From Ilex aquifolium (Eukaryota; Streptophyta; Magnoliopsida; Aquifoliales; Aquifoliaceae): a stretch of DNA of 64,000 bases. Location: positions 5,174,001 through 5,238,000 of the forward strand of contig OX637402.1 in the NCBI GenBank assembly GCA_951799425.1, read 5' to 3'. Positions 48,565 to 60,993 of the stretch are shown here, one piece after another; positions within the stretch are counted from its first letter, which is position 1; the number at the start of each line of letters is the position of its first letter. The notes beneath the pieces are model-generated. The model did not search any database. It saw nothing but the letters and a program-made list of their open reading frames with translations, and was not told where the DNA came from. A program made the position numbers and the translations under genes.

Positions 48565-49977
48565 CCAACTTAGCCTTTGCCCTCTTTATCAAATAGGCTA
48601 GTTTCTTCTTCTTCTCTTAAGATTATGTGATGGACAAGGTTATGAAGAATTTTGACTAATGTTAGAAGAAAGAGGCACCAAATATGGAAGTCTAGAGTCC
48701 TATAACCTATTCTTTAGGGAGACTGCTCGAGCCATGTACAGGCCGCTCGAGTGGTTCTTGAAGCATATCTATCCAATTGACAAATCAACTATTAGCTCAC
48801 TAACGAAGACTCCTCCTCTAATCCTCCTATCAACTCGATGAGGCTCTAAAACATGCATGGATGTATTGTACAACCTAAATGCAACTATATGCACATGGAA
48901 GAATGAAATAAGGATCAAATTATTTAATGTAATTTTAATTTAACAATTTAACCCAAAATGTCATTAATCATGAAAATTACACATTCTAAATATAGCAATC
49001 TATCCCTATTTCATCATCAAGCACTACTCTAAGGCATATTAGTGAATGTAGAACTCATTTTATATGCATCTTAGAGCAATATCCTTTCACTTAGTTCAAT
49101 TTCATTCACATGTGATCAAATATTGCATCTTTGATCAATCAATTCAAGTGTAATGTGTGTGAAACCAAACTCCGACACTAACATGAATCTTTCTATATTA
49201 ATTGATTAATAAAGCTCTAACATAAATTCCTAATTCATAGCCTAAGTGAGTAAATAACTGGTTAGTGAGTGTACCAAATGCATATTTTATTTTCTTTGTA
49301 AACATTACATCCTTTCTTTTCTTGATGCCTTCAATTAATATGATTATGAATTCCGTATTTTTCAATGCATGTTTATAAACATGAAGAATTTAGCTCTTTG
49401 AGCTATATATATGAGCAATGACAACAAGTATAAAGTACTCTTAACAATTCAAGTGCAATTAATATTAGCCATTCAATTATTTTATGCCTCACAGTTGGCC
49501 ACATTGGGTTTTTTTTTTCTTTTTCTCACAATGGGCTCTTTGGCATCTTTTAAGGAATTTGGGACTTTACTAACCCTCAGCTGTGTGCTTACTTATCACC
49601 AACACTTGAGTTATGTAAGGTCATTAATCAATCATGATAGATAGACTCTTAAGTATGAAGGTGAATGGTTGTCGTATAATTGATTTTTAAATTTTCACAA
49701 ATAACACATTATCCAAGTACGCTAGGGTAAAAGATAATTGGTTCAAGGATAATGCACTAAAACTTATAACCACTAAATTATGTATCCCCTAATATAGCTC
49801 ATAGCAATGCACTTAACTTTGATTTAAGGATGAATACACTACAAATCAAACCAAAATGTGATTAGCATGATTAACAAAACAAAATATTTTTGCTATTTTT
49901 TCCTTTTTCCAACATTTTGGATTATCTCAAATGACATAAAAACATAAAAATATGCATAACTATGAAATAACAAAGGA
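48565..49977 (-). mobile_element. Inverted relative of the element C non-coding region, part 1
   Basis: Reverse-complement homologue of 14330-15640, with shared blocks such as GGGGATACATAATTTAGTGG and GGTGATAAGT-type strings. It carries the CTCGAG motif at 48726-48731 and 48746-48751. No coding frame is supported. It is split by solo LTR A4. Confidence 0.65.
48722..48756. repeat. CTCGAG palindrome pair in the inverted arm
   Basis: TGCTCGAGCC (CTCGAG 48726-48731) and CCGCTCGAGTGG (48746-48751) match the motif at 15590-15625 on the other arm and in LTRs C and C'. Confidence 0.65.
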
Positions 49978-49982
49978 AAAAT

Positions 49983-52529
49983 TGTAACGCCCCAAATACC
50001 CCCTTGGACGGCATTACATACTAACAACCATTTATACCATGAGAGCAACTAATCAAAATCCATAAATAACCGGGGGTCCTTAATTTAACCAAATTCGGGC
50101 AGAGTCTCCTTTGTTCGGGGAGCTCTACCCAAAACCCAACATGTGCAATTATACTACATCGACCACACCGGGTCCATTTATCCATAAAAGATTTGTAACA
50201 TTATCCCAAAAGATTTCTATTCACCGTATGTAATACCCACAATAACATTCCAAAAGAATAAGTCAAGCTATGGCCACAATATCAAAAGAATAAGCCCAAC
50301 AATGGCATTTACATTTCCCAAAGAAAACATTAACTATTATAGCGCAGCGGAAATTACAAAAGAGATCTAGACTATACAGTGTTTCAAAAGAATATTCTAG
50401 TCTAGAACAAAAGTAAACGACATCTCTAGATGTCCCACTCGGGATCCAAGTATCCCTCTAGTGAAGCCTCTCCATGGCCCGACTCGTTAGCACCGAGCTC
50501 ATCATCTGGCACAACATATGAAAAATGTTCAACTGTAGGGGGTGAGCACGAAGCTCTGTAGAAAAATTCTTTCAAACCCGAACAAGGTTTAGAAAACAGA
50601 TAAAAACCGGTCGGTATCATTTTGTAAATAGCATATATCAATTTTGAAGGAAAAACGGGACATTTTAAATAGATCTCAAGTTTAAGCCGTAACAATAATC
50701 AAGTGAAAGGTTAAGGTAAATTTCATAACAATATACCATTTCCAACTTTTAGCCATTTAGGAAAAACGCCTTCCGATGCATTGTCCCATACCAATGCACC
50801 GGCCAAGGCGGTCCAACCCATCATCCCATTTATATTGGTTCATCCCCGTACCATGTATGTTGATTGCTTCTCATGAATCTACCCAACGATTATACCTAGT
50901 CCACCAATCACAATCACAATCACAAACACTTTAGGAAAGGGCGTCTACCATCCCAATGGCAGTGACGAGTCCCTTCCCAGGAAAAGTATACCATCCCTTG
51001 TTCGAACTCCAGTGAACGATAGTGGTCGCATTATCAAATGACAACCCACCACAAGTGTTAGGAAACCATCTCACCCCCACTGGGGTAGACTAACCTCTAA
51101 CACTCTACGACATCTCTCGAAGGCAATCCAAATCCATCACAACAACCATACCAATGAGGAAACCAAAATATTCTCAATTCACCAACAATTCCAAATAACT
51201 ACAAAATCCACAATTTCTCATTTTACAAGCGTAACTCAAAATCCCCAAATTAAGCATGTGACATTTTCAATAACCAACCAAGAAAAATGCAAGAGATCAC
51301 AACAATATCATTTTATTACTCAACACAAAACACTATGATTTTGAAATCAAGAATAAAGGAAGAGTTCAAGAGGAAAACCCGTCACTCTTGAAAACTAGGG
51401 TTTTTCAAACAAAAGAGGGATTGCATGGGTATACAACCCTAACTTTGTGTAAAACATGTTAACAATTGCAAGAGAACCAAGAAACAATGAACCCATAGCA
51501 AATACATATGATTAGGAGTCAAAACATATATATATAATAACCCTAACATCAATGAACAAGAATGGAAGAAAACCCCTACCTTGGTATTCTTGAAAATCTA
51601 GGGTTTGATCTTGAATCACTCTTAAATCCTTTGTTTTTCCCTTTTGATCTTGTGTTTTCTCCTTCTTTATTCTTTTCTAAGACTCTCTCTAGGATTCCAA
51701 GAGGTGTGGGTAAGGGTGTAGTGAAAGTGTAGAAGAAGATAGTAGAAGAATGGTGTTCTTGAGGAATTTCGGTTTTGATCTCTATAAGGGGTAACTCTCT
51801 CAAGATCTTTGTGTTTTTCTCTCCTTTTCTCTTCTCTTAGGGCTCTAAGATGTTTGGGGTGAGAGTGGGATGGAAGAATGAGGCAAATGAGGGCTTGAGG
51901 TGGTGTTTTAAACCCAAAAATCCTGACTTTTTAACTGTTCGGCGAGTGTCAGAGAAAATCGTACCGGTACGGTACCGTACCGGTACTCCAAAGCTACTGG
52001 AGTCGGGCGTACCGGTACGGTATCGTACAGGTACGGTTTGATAGATTTTTGCTCCGACTTACAGGGAAGTTTTGACCCATTTAGAGATCAAATTGAAAAA
52101 TTTTCATGAGATACACTTTTGTAGCCCTAGATGTCTACTATCTACTGTTCAAATTTCAGATCAATTGGATATAAGGATAAAAATGTATGACCAAAATACT
52201 AGAAGGTGTCCCAACTCCTTTTTACCCAAATTCTCTCTAAGTGTGTTTTCACTCCGGAATACTTCCTAACTTCCAATACACCCCATATTACCTCTCCCAA
52301 TGTTTTTTGACCTTCCGGATTCAATGGAGAACTTATTTTGACCCAAAAATATTTAGAAACTTCCATAATCCCTCTTCTCAAGTTTACACACCTTCGAAAC
52401 TCAAACTTCCCAATCCATTTGTCTCCCTAGTATTTATTCCTACTATTACTACACATATCCACTTTTTTTTACAACAATTATTTACTATATAACTATATAC
52501 ATATATAAAAGAAGATGCGGGGTGTTACA
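49983..52529 (-). mobile_element. Solo LTR A4
   Basis: 2547 bp, TGTAACGCCCC to GGGGTGTTACA, with perfect TSDs AAAAT (49978-49982 and 52530-52534). It aligns with A1 and A3 over its length. The TATA position has decayed to GGTGTTTTAAACCC. Confidence 0.92.
51958..52038. repeat. Palindrome cluster of LTR A4 (CGTACCGGTACG)
   Basis: CGTACCGGTACG lies at 51960-51971, GTACCGGTAC at 51977-51986, CGTACCGGTACG at 52008-52019 and a one-mismatch copy at 52024-52036. It is the same motif as in A1, with one more unit. Confidence 0.9.
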
Positions 52530-52534
52530 AAAAT

Positions 52535-53930
52535 AAAGTATTTACCAATAAATCCTAAAAGAATGCAGAACTAGACATCAAAATTTTTTTTAAGTTATAA
52601 AAAAATAAAGTAAATAAATAAAGAAAAATTATTTACAATGCATAAACTTAGGATGTAAGATGCAATGCAGGAATATGCACCTAGGTCCACAATGTCACCT
52701 CACGTGTCATTTAGGTGACTCAACCTCCTTGGTAGCCCTAGGGATTTCCAACTTAGTTGAGGTGGTGAGTTTCTCAAGATCCTCACATAATAAAGCTGTG
52801 AAATCTTTCTCATCTTTTTGAGAGAAAGTGTCCTCTCTTGATGTGGACTCAGACTCACTTTCACTCCTTTTGACCTTCATTGCCTTTCTCCTCTATGGGC
52901 AAATCATCGTTCTTCTGATTACGACATTTTCAAGCCATGTTTCCAAACCCTTGACTCTTGTAGCATTGGAGTCCTTGGCCCTCTTTCTTTTTCCCCTTAT
53001 TTTCTTTTCCTTCATTGGGAAATTTAGGTCTACTCGACTTTCTTATTGTCCCGGAGGACTAAATTCCTCTAGACTTCATGTACTTCCTAAGCTTTCTCAC
53101 AAAGTAGGCTAGGTCCTCTTTTCCCAAACAAAGTGACTCGGATTCCTCTTCCTTCTTTCAAATAGAGCACCAGGCCATGCACTTCGAGTTCTCAGACGGT
53201 TGGAAATTCATCTCAAAAGTCAAGATAAACCCAACTAGGTCTTCTATCGACATTGTCTGCAAATTGACTCCAGTTTATAAGGTTGTCACCTTAGCATAAA
53301 ACCTCTCCAATAGAGATCTCAAGATTTTTTATTTTATCATGGAGTCATCATACTTGGACCCAATTCAAAGGATGAATTTACGATATCACTCAATCTAGCA
53401 TAAAAATCACTAAATATTTTTTCCTTTTGCATCCTCAAAAGTCTCGAACTCAAAGGTGCACCTTTGGAGAAGAAATATCTTCACTAATTGAGTCTCTTCG
53501 TGGGAAGTTTCTAAGATGTCCTATTCTTCTTTGGAAGTCTCACATTTGAACATCCTTTGAAACTCGTTTGGTGTAATGACATTGAATATCACATTCAATT
53601 CTTTTGAGTTCCACCCCGCAAACTCGTGATCAATTTTAGACCAACTCTTTCAGGATTTTGGTTTGGTCACCGAAACACTACCTGCAATAGTAGTAACTAT
53701 AGGAGGGCTCCAACCCTCTAACACTTACAACCACAAACGCTCATCTATAGACCTAAGAAAATCCCTCATTCGAGCCTTCCAATACACATAATTAGACCCA
53801 CCAAAGAGTGGTGATCTTGTCACCAAACTGCCTTCCTTGTGAGAATCCTTTAATCAAAAACCAGTAATTATAATGAATCTGAAATCAACAAAAACAATTA
53901 GGCCAATTAGGTGAATATTCAACGAGTGCC
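52535..53930 (-). pseudogene. Inverted, decayed gag relative of element C
   Basis: Reverse-complement homology to 12090-14150 is seen at both ends. GCTACCAAGGAGGTTGAGTC matches the 3' end of the C gag near 52710. A TATTGGAAGGCTCGAATGAGG string near 53780 matches its 5' region. No frame of length survives. The stretch 53871-53930 has no primer site before LTR D3 begins. Confidence 0.6.
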
Positions 53931-54204
53931 TGATTAACCCTAAATAATGCATTAACGAATTAGGTTTTAAAGTTAATTATGTGCATAAATTAGGTTAAAA
54001 TAACTAAGTTATGGAAAATTAGGGTTAATGAGGAATTTAGAAATTTTACAGGGTTTTGTGCGAAAATAGGCAAATACAAGGGGGATAAAGTTTACAAGCA
54101 GAATAAGGAAGGGGAGGCAAGTGTAAATACCACACCAATACATCAAAGCAAGGAGCTGTTAGCCATGCAAGATCCAGAGAAAAGCCACCGTCCGGACTGT
54201 GGTG
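53931..54204 (+). mobile_element. LTR D3 of family D, left part
   Basis: It starts TGATTAACCCTAAA, as LTR D2 does, and ends in the palindrome CCACCGTCCGGACTGTGG where element F is inserted. It continues at 63614. No polypurine tract precedes it, so it is a 5' or solo LTR. The right end is outside the window. Confidence 0.75.
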
Positions 54205-55353
54205 TGCTTGATTGTTTCCGCTGTAGTACACCCTAATCTCCGCACATCACCCTCAAATGTGTATATGGCCTATGTGTGAAGGGGAGTGTCACTCTCCCTC
54301 GGAATGATGCAAGAGATGGGGCAATGAAATGGTGGATGAAATGAAATGAACAAAATGTGTGTGTGAACAAAAGTGCTCCCCAAGCGCAGAGAGTCTTTTG
54401 AGTGTCGTGTTTTACTTGGAAAAGTATTCCAAGGTCGTCTCCTCAGGGAAGGAAGGGAATTGTGTGAAGGTGATTTTGTAAAAAATGAGAAAAGCATAAA
54501 ATATTTTGTTTATGTTTTGGTGATTGGATTTTTTGCTAAAAAATGTAATGAAAACAAGTGTTGGCTAATCAAAAGAGGTCATTCCAATGGGAATCCCAAC
54601 TCAACTCAAAACCTTCCTCCAATGGTGCTTAGATGAACGATTGGTTTGTGGGAAGCTAGGGACGAGATGGAGGTGAGGATCCAAGCATAACCTGTGACTA
54701 GGCCTATAGGATATCAAAGATTCACAACCACATCCACTCTCAACCCAGTCAAACTGAACCATTGTACACCAAGAGGAGGAAAGAAAATGAGTTGAAATGG
54801 AAAACCCAAGAGGAGGTATCCCTTGAATTAGTCAACTAAAAATCTAGCTACTCATGAAAGCAAGAAAGAAATGCATAATGTAAAGAGACAAGTAAAGGAA
54901 ATGGAAATGAAAATGAGATGAAAATGAAACTTAGAACTAGTATTAATGCTAGGAAATGGTAAACTACAAAGAGAAGTTCATTTAACACTAAAATGGAAAA
55001 GTTGCAGAGAAGAGAATTGAAACCCAGCAAAGATTATGGAAATGCAAGAACATTGAATTAAACTTGGTTACACTATAATTAAAAGAGTTTACAATGCAAG
55101 AAATAAAGATTACAAGAGAACTATAACTTACTGCAATGAAATGGTAGAAGAAAATGCAAAAGCATAAATTTTATCTCTATAGCACTATTCATCATCTTCC
55201 TCCTTGAACTATTCCTAAGCTTAGGTAGCCACCCCCTTCAAAGCTTGTGGAATGCTGAATATATGGTGAAGACCTCTGCAATTTCCTCCATGGAGAGTCC
55301 CCCTAGGTGTGTGATAGGCCTCCCATCCATAGGAAGCTGAGTTGATGCATTGC

Positions 55354-57999
55354 TGTAAGACCCCGTATTAAAAATTAAATAAGGATACTATTATCTTAAG
55401 AGTTCTCCTAAGATAAATAAAATGATGGTAGAAACTTAGAATCATTGTTGAAAGATTGATCATGAAGTTTGAGTACGCACGAATTGACTTCCGGGTCAAA
55501 CTTAGTTTTAAAGGTGTGTAAACTTAAGAAGGGTGATTAGGTAAGTTTCTAAATGTTTTTAGGTCAAAATAATGCCTCCATTGAATCCAAAAGGTTGAAA
55601 AACATTGGGAGAGGTAATATGGGGTGTATTAGAAGTTTTGAAATATTTTGGAGTTAAAACCTATTTTGGAGAGGATTTGGGTAGAAAGGAATTTGACACT
55701 ACCTTAGTATTTTAGCTATAAATCTTTACTCCTAACTCCGATTGCTCTGAATTTTGGAAATTATAAACTAGACTTCAAGGTCTACAAAAGTTTATTTCAC
55801 GAATATTTTCTGAATCGGCTTCTAAATAGGTTAAAATCGATCTGGAAGTTGAGGGTATACTGTCACCCGCGTCCGGACGGGAATAGACACGCGTCCGGAC
55901 GCGCTTGGCAGAAACTTGGACGCAAAAACACGCGTCCGGAAGCACCATGCCGGGGGCTTCACATCCCAGACCTTTTGTGGGTGTTTTCTCCACTTTTCAC
56001 CCAATTTCATCAAATCTAACTCTTGAGAGACTTAGAGAGGAAGGAAAGAAGGGGGAAAACAAGAAATTCAAGGGTTGATTCAAGTGGGAAGGATCAAATC
56101 TTCTAGTTCTTCACACAAAAATTAAGGAGCAAAGTAGGGGTTTTCTTCCATTCTTTTACATTGAGGATAGGTTTATTTATATGTATCTCTTCACTCTAAA
56201 TGTTATATGTATGCTATCCAATCCTTAATTCTTGCTATTCTTGCAATTAATGCCATGTGGAAAATATTGTGATTGTTGGGTAACCCTTAAATCTCCTTAC
56301 TTGCTACCAAACCCTAGTCTTCAAGGGAAATGTGTTTTTCTCTTGACTTCTCCTTTGTTATTGATTTCAATACATGATTGTTCCTTTGTTTTGAATTCTA
56401 AGCTGGATATTCAATACTTGATATTCTTTATTCTTGGTTCCAAGACTTGAGTGTTCTTTTGGTCTTGATTTCTAAGCTTCATAATTATTTGTTCTTGATT
56501 TCACACCTTGATAGTCGTTTGTTATTTATTTCCATACATGATTGTTCCGTTAAATCTTAATTTCTCATTTGTCCATGATTTTCAAGCTTTTTGCGCCTTT
56601 ATTCTTTATACTCCAAGCTTAATATTCATTTGTAATGATTCCAAAGTTTGATTACTCATAGGTTCTTGATTTCAAAACTTTAGTGTTTCATATTGAACAA
56701 CAAAATGGTATTTATGATGATCTCTTGTACATTTTCTTATATTGCTCTTTGTACAACTAGAGAAAATTGGGAGTTTATGGAATTTTTTGTTAATGGAGGA
56801 AATTGTGGATATCGTATTTCTTGTTTGGTTGTTTGGAGGAACATGAGTGAGAGGTTCCTTGTAAGGATGCTCATCCCTTCTCAAGAGGTTCCCGGTAAGG
56901 ATGCTTGAGAATCAAAGATGATCTAAAGGGGGGTGGAGGTTACCACAAAGTATGCCACCTACCGAAAGAATTGTTGGGAATTGGGGACTTGTGTGATTGT
57001 TGGTTAGGTGAGATAATTGTTGGTATTTTATCTCTTGCGTGGTTGTACGATACGAACATGGATTACTATTGACCGGGTATCATGTAGTGGGTAGACGTCT
57101 TTGTATGCCATACATGTATGAACTTTTCCTACCACATGGAGTGGGTAGACGTCTTTGTACGCCGTGTGGGTACGAACTTTTCCTATCACTAATGATCACG
57201 GATTAGTAACGTGGGTTGTGTCAGATATACAGTGTGGGTTATCGTGCATTGTACCAGAAATGGTTTCGACAAGAGTTTTCGGAAGTATGGGATTCCGCGA
57301 GAACTTGTTGGAAATGGTTTATGGTAGAATGGATTATCTATTGTATATTGGTTATTGTTCACTCTACCATAGACGGTTTCTACAAGAGTCTTGGGAAGTA
57401 TGGGATTCTGCGAGAACCTGTGGAAACAGTGTATGGTGGATTGGATTATATTTGGATATGGTTTGTTAACTGTATAGTGATCCCACTTATTCATTCAATT
57501 ATTGTTGTTCCTTAAACTTGAGATCTATTTAAATGTCCTGGTTTTACTTCAAAAGTTATATATGATATTTGTGAAATGAGACCGACTTGTTTTACCTGTT
57601 TTCTAAACCTTGTTTGAGTTTGGGAGGATTTTCCTACAGAGCTTAGTGCTCACCCCCTACAAACCAACACATTTTTCAGGTGATGCTGTAAAAGATGATC
57701 GGTCAGAAGACGGGTAGGGGGATCCGGAGGGGGATATCTCGACGGTCCTTCTTTGTATTAGATTGAAGGGTTATTTTGAAATCATGTAAAATATAATCTT
57801 TTGTTATTCCGCTGCTAAGTTACGTTTAATGCTTTTGGGATGTAATTGCCATGATTTGGCTTATTCTTTTGGGATAATGCTATGGATATGAAATATGATG
57901 AATGAAATTTCCTTATTGATGAAATTTATTTAGTCGCTCTCATGTTGTGAATGGTCTTAGATAGTAATGCCGTCCAGGGTGGATTTTTGGGGCGTTACA
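55354..57999 (+). mobile_element. Solo LTR A5
   Basis: 2646 bp, TGTAAGACCCC to GGGGCGTTACA, inverse to A1-A4, with perfect TSDs ATTGC (55349-55353 and 58000-58004) in the 3' LTR of element F. The family-A blocks are recognisable throughout. No clear TATA box remains. Confidence 0.92.
55866..55945. repeat. Palindrome cluster of LTR A5 (CGCGTCCGGACGCG)
   Basis: CGTCCGGACG lies at 55870-55879, the perfect 14-mer CGCGTCCGGACGCG at 55890-55903 and ACGCGTCCGGA at about 55930-55940. It is at the family-A cluster position but with a TCCGGA core instead of ACCGGT or TTCGAA. Confidence 0.9.
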
Positions 58000-58205
58000 A
58001 TTGCACAGGCTAGGACAAGCCTAGCCTGCAACCCACCATGCCTCCATCTTTCTCTCTCCTCCTCTCCCATCCTTCACCTTCCTTTGCTGACTTTGGGGGT
58101 GTAGGAGGCATGTATATATGTAGAATATGTCAGGAGGCAAGTGGGAGAATTATAGGTGGGACCCCCAAGCAAGTGGAGCATGAGTTGCAGGTGTTCTGGG
58201 CATTC

Positions 58206-58285
58206 TGGGTACAACCTACAGGTAGAACGATGAAACCTACTGGTAGGTTTTACTCCAGTAGCCAAAACCTACCGGTAGGTCTTTC
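58206..58285. repeat. Palindrome cluster of the F 3' LTR (ACCTACCGGTAGGT)
   Basis: The perfect 14-mer ACCTACCGGTAGGT lies at 58267-58280, preceded by ACCTACAGGTAG and AAACCTACTGGTAGGTTT variants. It is collinear with 63071-63138 in the other LTR. Confidence 0.88.
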
Positions 58286-58748
58286 TGGAAGGTGCCAACT
58301 CTGGACCAGTTTTTGTAGAATTGTCATAACTTTTGATCCAACCATCCGATGGTGTTGAAATTTTAATACAATATAGAGGACATCCAGATCTACAACGTTC
58401 GTGTTTTTCACTTTTCAGATTCGAAGTTGATCATGGTCAAAAAGGAGGAAAACCGAGGTACTGCTACCAAATGGTGCGGGTGCTGGTGCCTATGTTACCA
58501 AGCATCGATACCTCCTTGATTTCTTTCACTTTTAAGCCTCCAAATCCTCATGTAATGTGTCCAAATCTTCAGGACTCCTCCATACTTAGTTGCAAGGTTA
58601 CAAAATCCATGATTTACGATATAATTACCTACAACATCGAAATTTCAACATTATTCATAATTTCGGCTAACTCTAAGTACTTAAATGCAAAGCTAAGTTA
58701 AAATGCATGTAATGAGGCCTTTAAATATGCAATATTATGTGCTCATCA

Positions 58749-58762
58749 CACCCCCCCAACTT
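58749..58762 (-). other. Polypurine tract of element F
   Basis: The minus strand reads a G7-8 tract (AAGTTGGGGGGGTG) just before the 3' LTR. It is almost the same as that of the young Athila element at 18077-18090. Confidence 0.85.
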
Positions 58763-60993
58763 AAGCTTTGCTAGTCCCTAACAAACTAAATGTAAAAATT
58801 AAGCAAACAAACATAAACCTATACTAATTCCGCTATTGCATTTAGCATATGCAATAAGCCTTTAAACCCCTAGGTGATCCCTAGTTGACGAGTTTTGTCT
58901 CGTGAAGGTTTCCAATGAAGGTAACTACAAACTTCTTTTCCTCATATCCAACATTTAAAACATATTCTCTTATCCTAACTAGCACTGAGATTTCAACAAT
59001 AGCTTTGTCCAATGCACCCGAACTGATCACACATGAATCACATCATAGCCTTGAATGCTATTCTAGAGTATTCACCTACGCATTTCCTTTCAAAACTCGT
59101 ATGTGTGTGAAATGAATATGTAATTTAAGCATTTACTCAGCAGAATCCACATTCACTTACCTATCCAAATTCAGCTTTGATGCAAAACTCACAAAGGGAG
59201 TCTCTTAACAATGAATCACACTATAGTTATCTTGGCATGCTCTTCATGTGTATATGTGAGATAGAATCTTGTGCACAAAATGAAGTATGCTCACATATAA
59301 TCCAAAAATGAATTTCATGCGTGAAAATGAAACAACCTTGGCATAATCTCATGAAAGGAATGTTAGGGCACTAGATAGCAATCCAACTTCTCTTTTTCTT
59401 TAAAAGTATGCATCTCTCATGCTTCTCTAGATCATTTAGGACTGTCACGGGTTATAATGGGGCCTTGGGGTGATATTGAGGCAAATGAAATGAAGGATAT
59501 ATGATAACAAAGAGGGTAGTTACGAGTGAATAACTTTTATTTCAAAAACATCTCCCTTTTCATGGGATTTTCAGTCCAACACCATCACCACACTCTTTGT
59601 TTCTTTTCTTTCTTTTCCTTAACATTTTCCTTTTTTCTTTTTTCTTTTTTCATTCTTTCATCTTCTCACCCCATTTTTCTCCTTTTCTTAGATTTTCATT
59701 CTTTTTACATTCAACTCTTTGAGTTTCAACATCATTAATCCCTTTTGTTTGAGTTTTCACACCATACTTCCTTCTCTTTTATGATCACTCAGATTCAGCT
59801 CTAGGAACAACCAAGGTGAGGTAAATTTTTATCATTTTGCACTAGCTTGGTCAAATGTGTGGTATGGAATCAAATTTACAATTAAGGCTCAATCACGGCA
59901 CTAGGGATAAAATTTTCACAAGAAAAAGACAAAGGCTCAAAGTAAATCAAAGATGGCCTAAGATCATTTCTAGATAAACATGGGAGAGCATTTTGCGTTT
60001 CAAGACAAAGTCAATGAACTACCCAAATGCACTCTAACCAAAACAAGCATAATGAGATTATTGAACAAATTTGAATTTGAAAAATTGTTTCTTTGAGTAA
60101 ATGTAAGTTCCCTCCAACAAGGACCGGCACTAAAGCTCACATGGGTACTTATTTCATCTCCACTATGCATGCCAAGCTCTAAAATGTGGATCCAATCTGT
60201 AAATTTTAGAAATTAAACATTCAAGATGCACTATGGTTGAGTTCGAAAGAAAACACATATGTGATACTTAAGCATAGGATAAACTTCTATGGTGTACTCA
60301 TGTGTTCAAAGTTTAAAATGAAGATCACAAATCCCATAACCATTAGGATAGGGGAATATAGTTCAATATTTGATATTTTTCACTAAACATTGTCCAAAAT
60401 TGTCCAAAATTTTCACATTTTCAACTATTATGTACAAAAAGTGGTGGAACATGTAAATGGTGCACCTCACTCCCCAACTTGAACCATGCATTGTCCTCAA
60501 TGCATAAGGAATCATGCAATGAGAAAAATGAAAGTAACATGGGAAATGAGATACCCTCCTTTTTTTTTTTTTTTGATATAAACATTAAAGGAAAAATGAA
60601 ACACAAAAGAGTTTGTTTACACCCCCAAACTTAAACTCGCATATGATATTGAATAAGATTTGCTATGATGATGCTCAAAATGAAATGAGTCCAAATTAGG
60701 GAGAGGTAAACAACTTCTACACTACAACAACATGAAAATAAAAATATAACAATAAAAGAATCTAACTACTATGTACATGAAAAGAAAACAACGAGGGCTC
60801 ATGTCAATCCGGCTTCAATTCGGATATGAGCTTGCGCCCATTGATTTTTTTGATTTTAAAATTTTTTTGTTGTATAAATGTCCTTTCTATCCAATCTATC
60901 CAACAATATAAAGGATAACGATTCAAAAATCTCAACCAAACAGAGGTGTAGACAAGTTTATGCAATTCCAACAATGGAGTATACAATTTCTCT
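58763..60993 (-). mobile_element. Non-coding 3' region of element F
   Basis: 2.2 kb without a supported gene. It has pyrimidine-rich tracts (59590-59700) and a T run (60562-60575). A minus-strand frame at 60986-60804 ends in FKIKKINGRKL, which might be a relic of the Athila pol C-terminus, but I do not call it. Its right end is homologous to the 3' part of element D. Confidence 0.6.

Larger units (their letters stand above)
54205..58748 (-). mobile_element. 3' LTR of Athila-like element F, interrupted by A5
   Basis: It starts TGCTTGATTG and ends GTGCTCATCA. Without A5 it is about 1.89 kb, against 1826 bp for the 5' LTR at 61783-63608. The TSD TGGTG is perfect (54200-54204 and 63609-63613). 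From about 54845 to the end it is nearly identical to the other LTR, but 54205-54840 is markedly diverged with a deletion or insertion. Confidence 0.9.

Noticed and set aside
54270-55030. Frames at 54270-54636, 54848-55030 and 62092-62541 shared between the F LTRs
   Set aside because: Shared because the LTRs are homologous; open frames are not conserved in the solo copy at 46588-48262.
60804-60986. 60-codon minus-strand frame ending FKIKKINGRKLISELKPD
   Set aside because: It vaguely resembles the end of Athila pol (FKVNGQRL) but is too short and in a different frame from the mini-gag to call.
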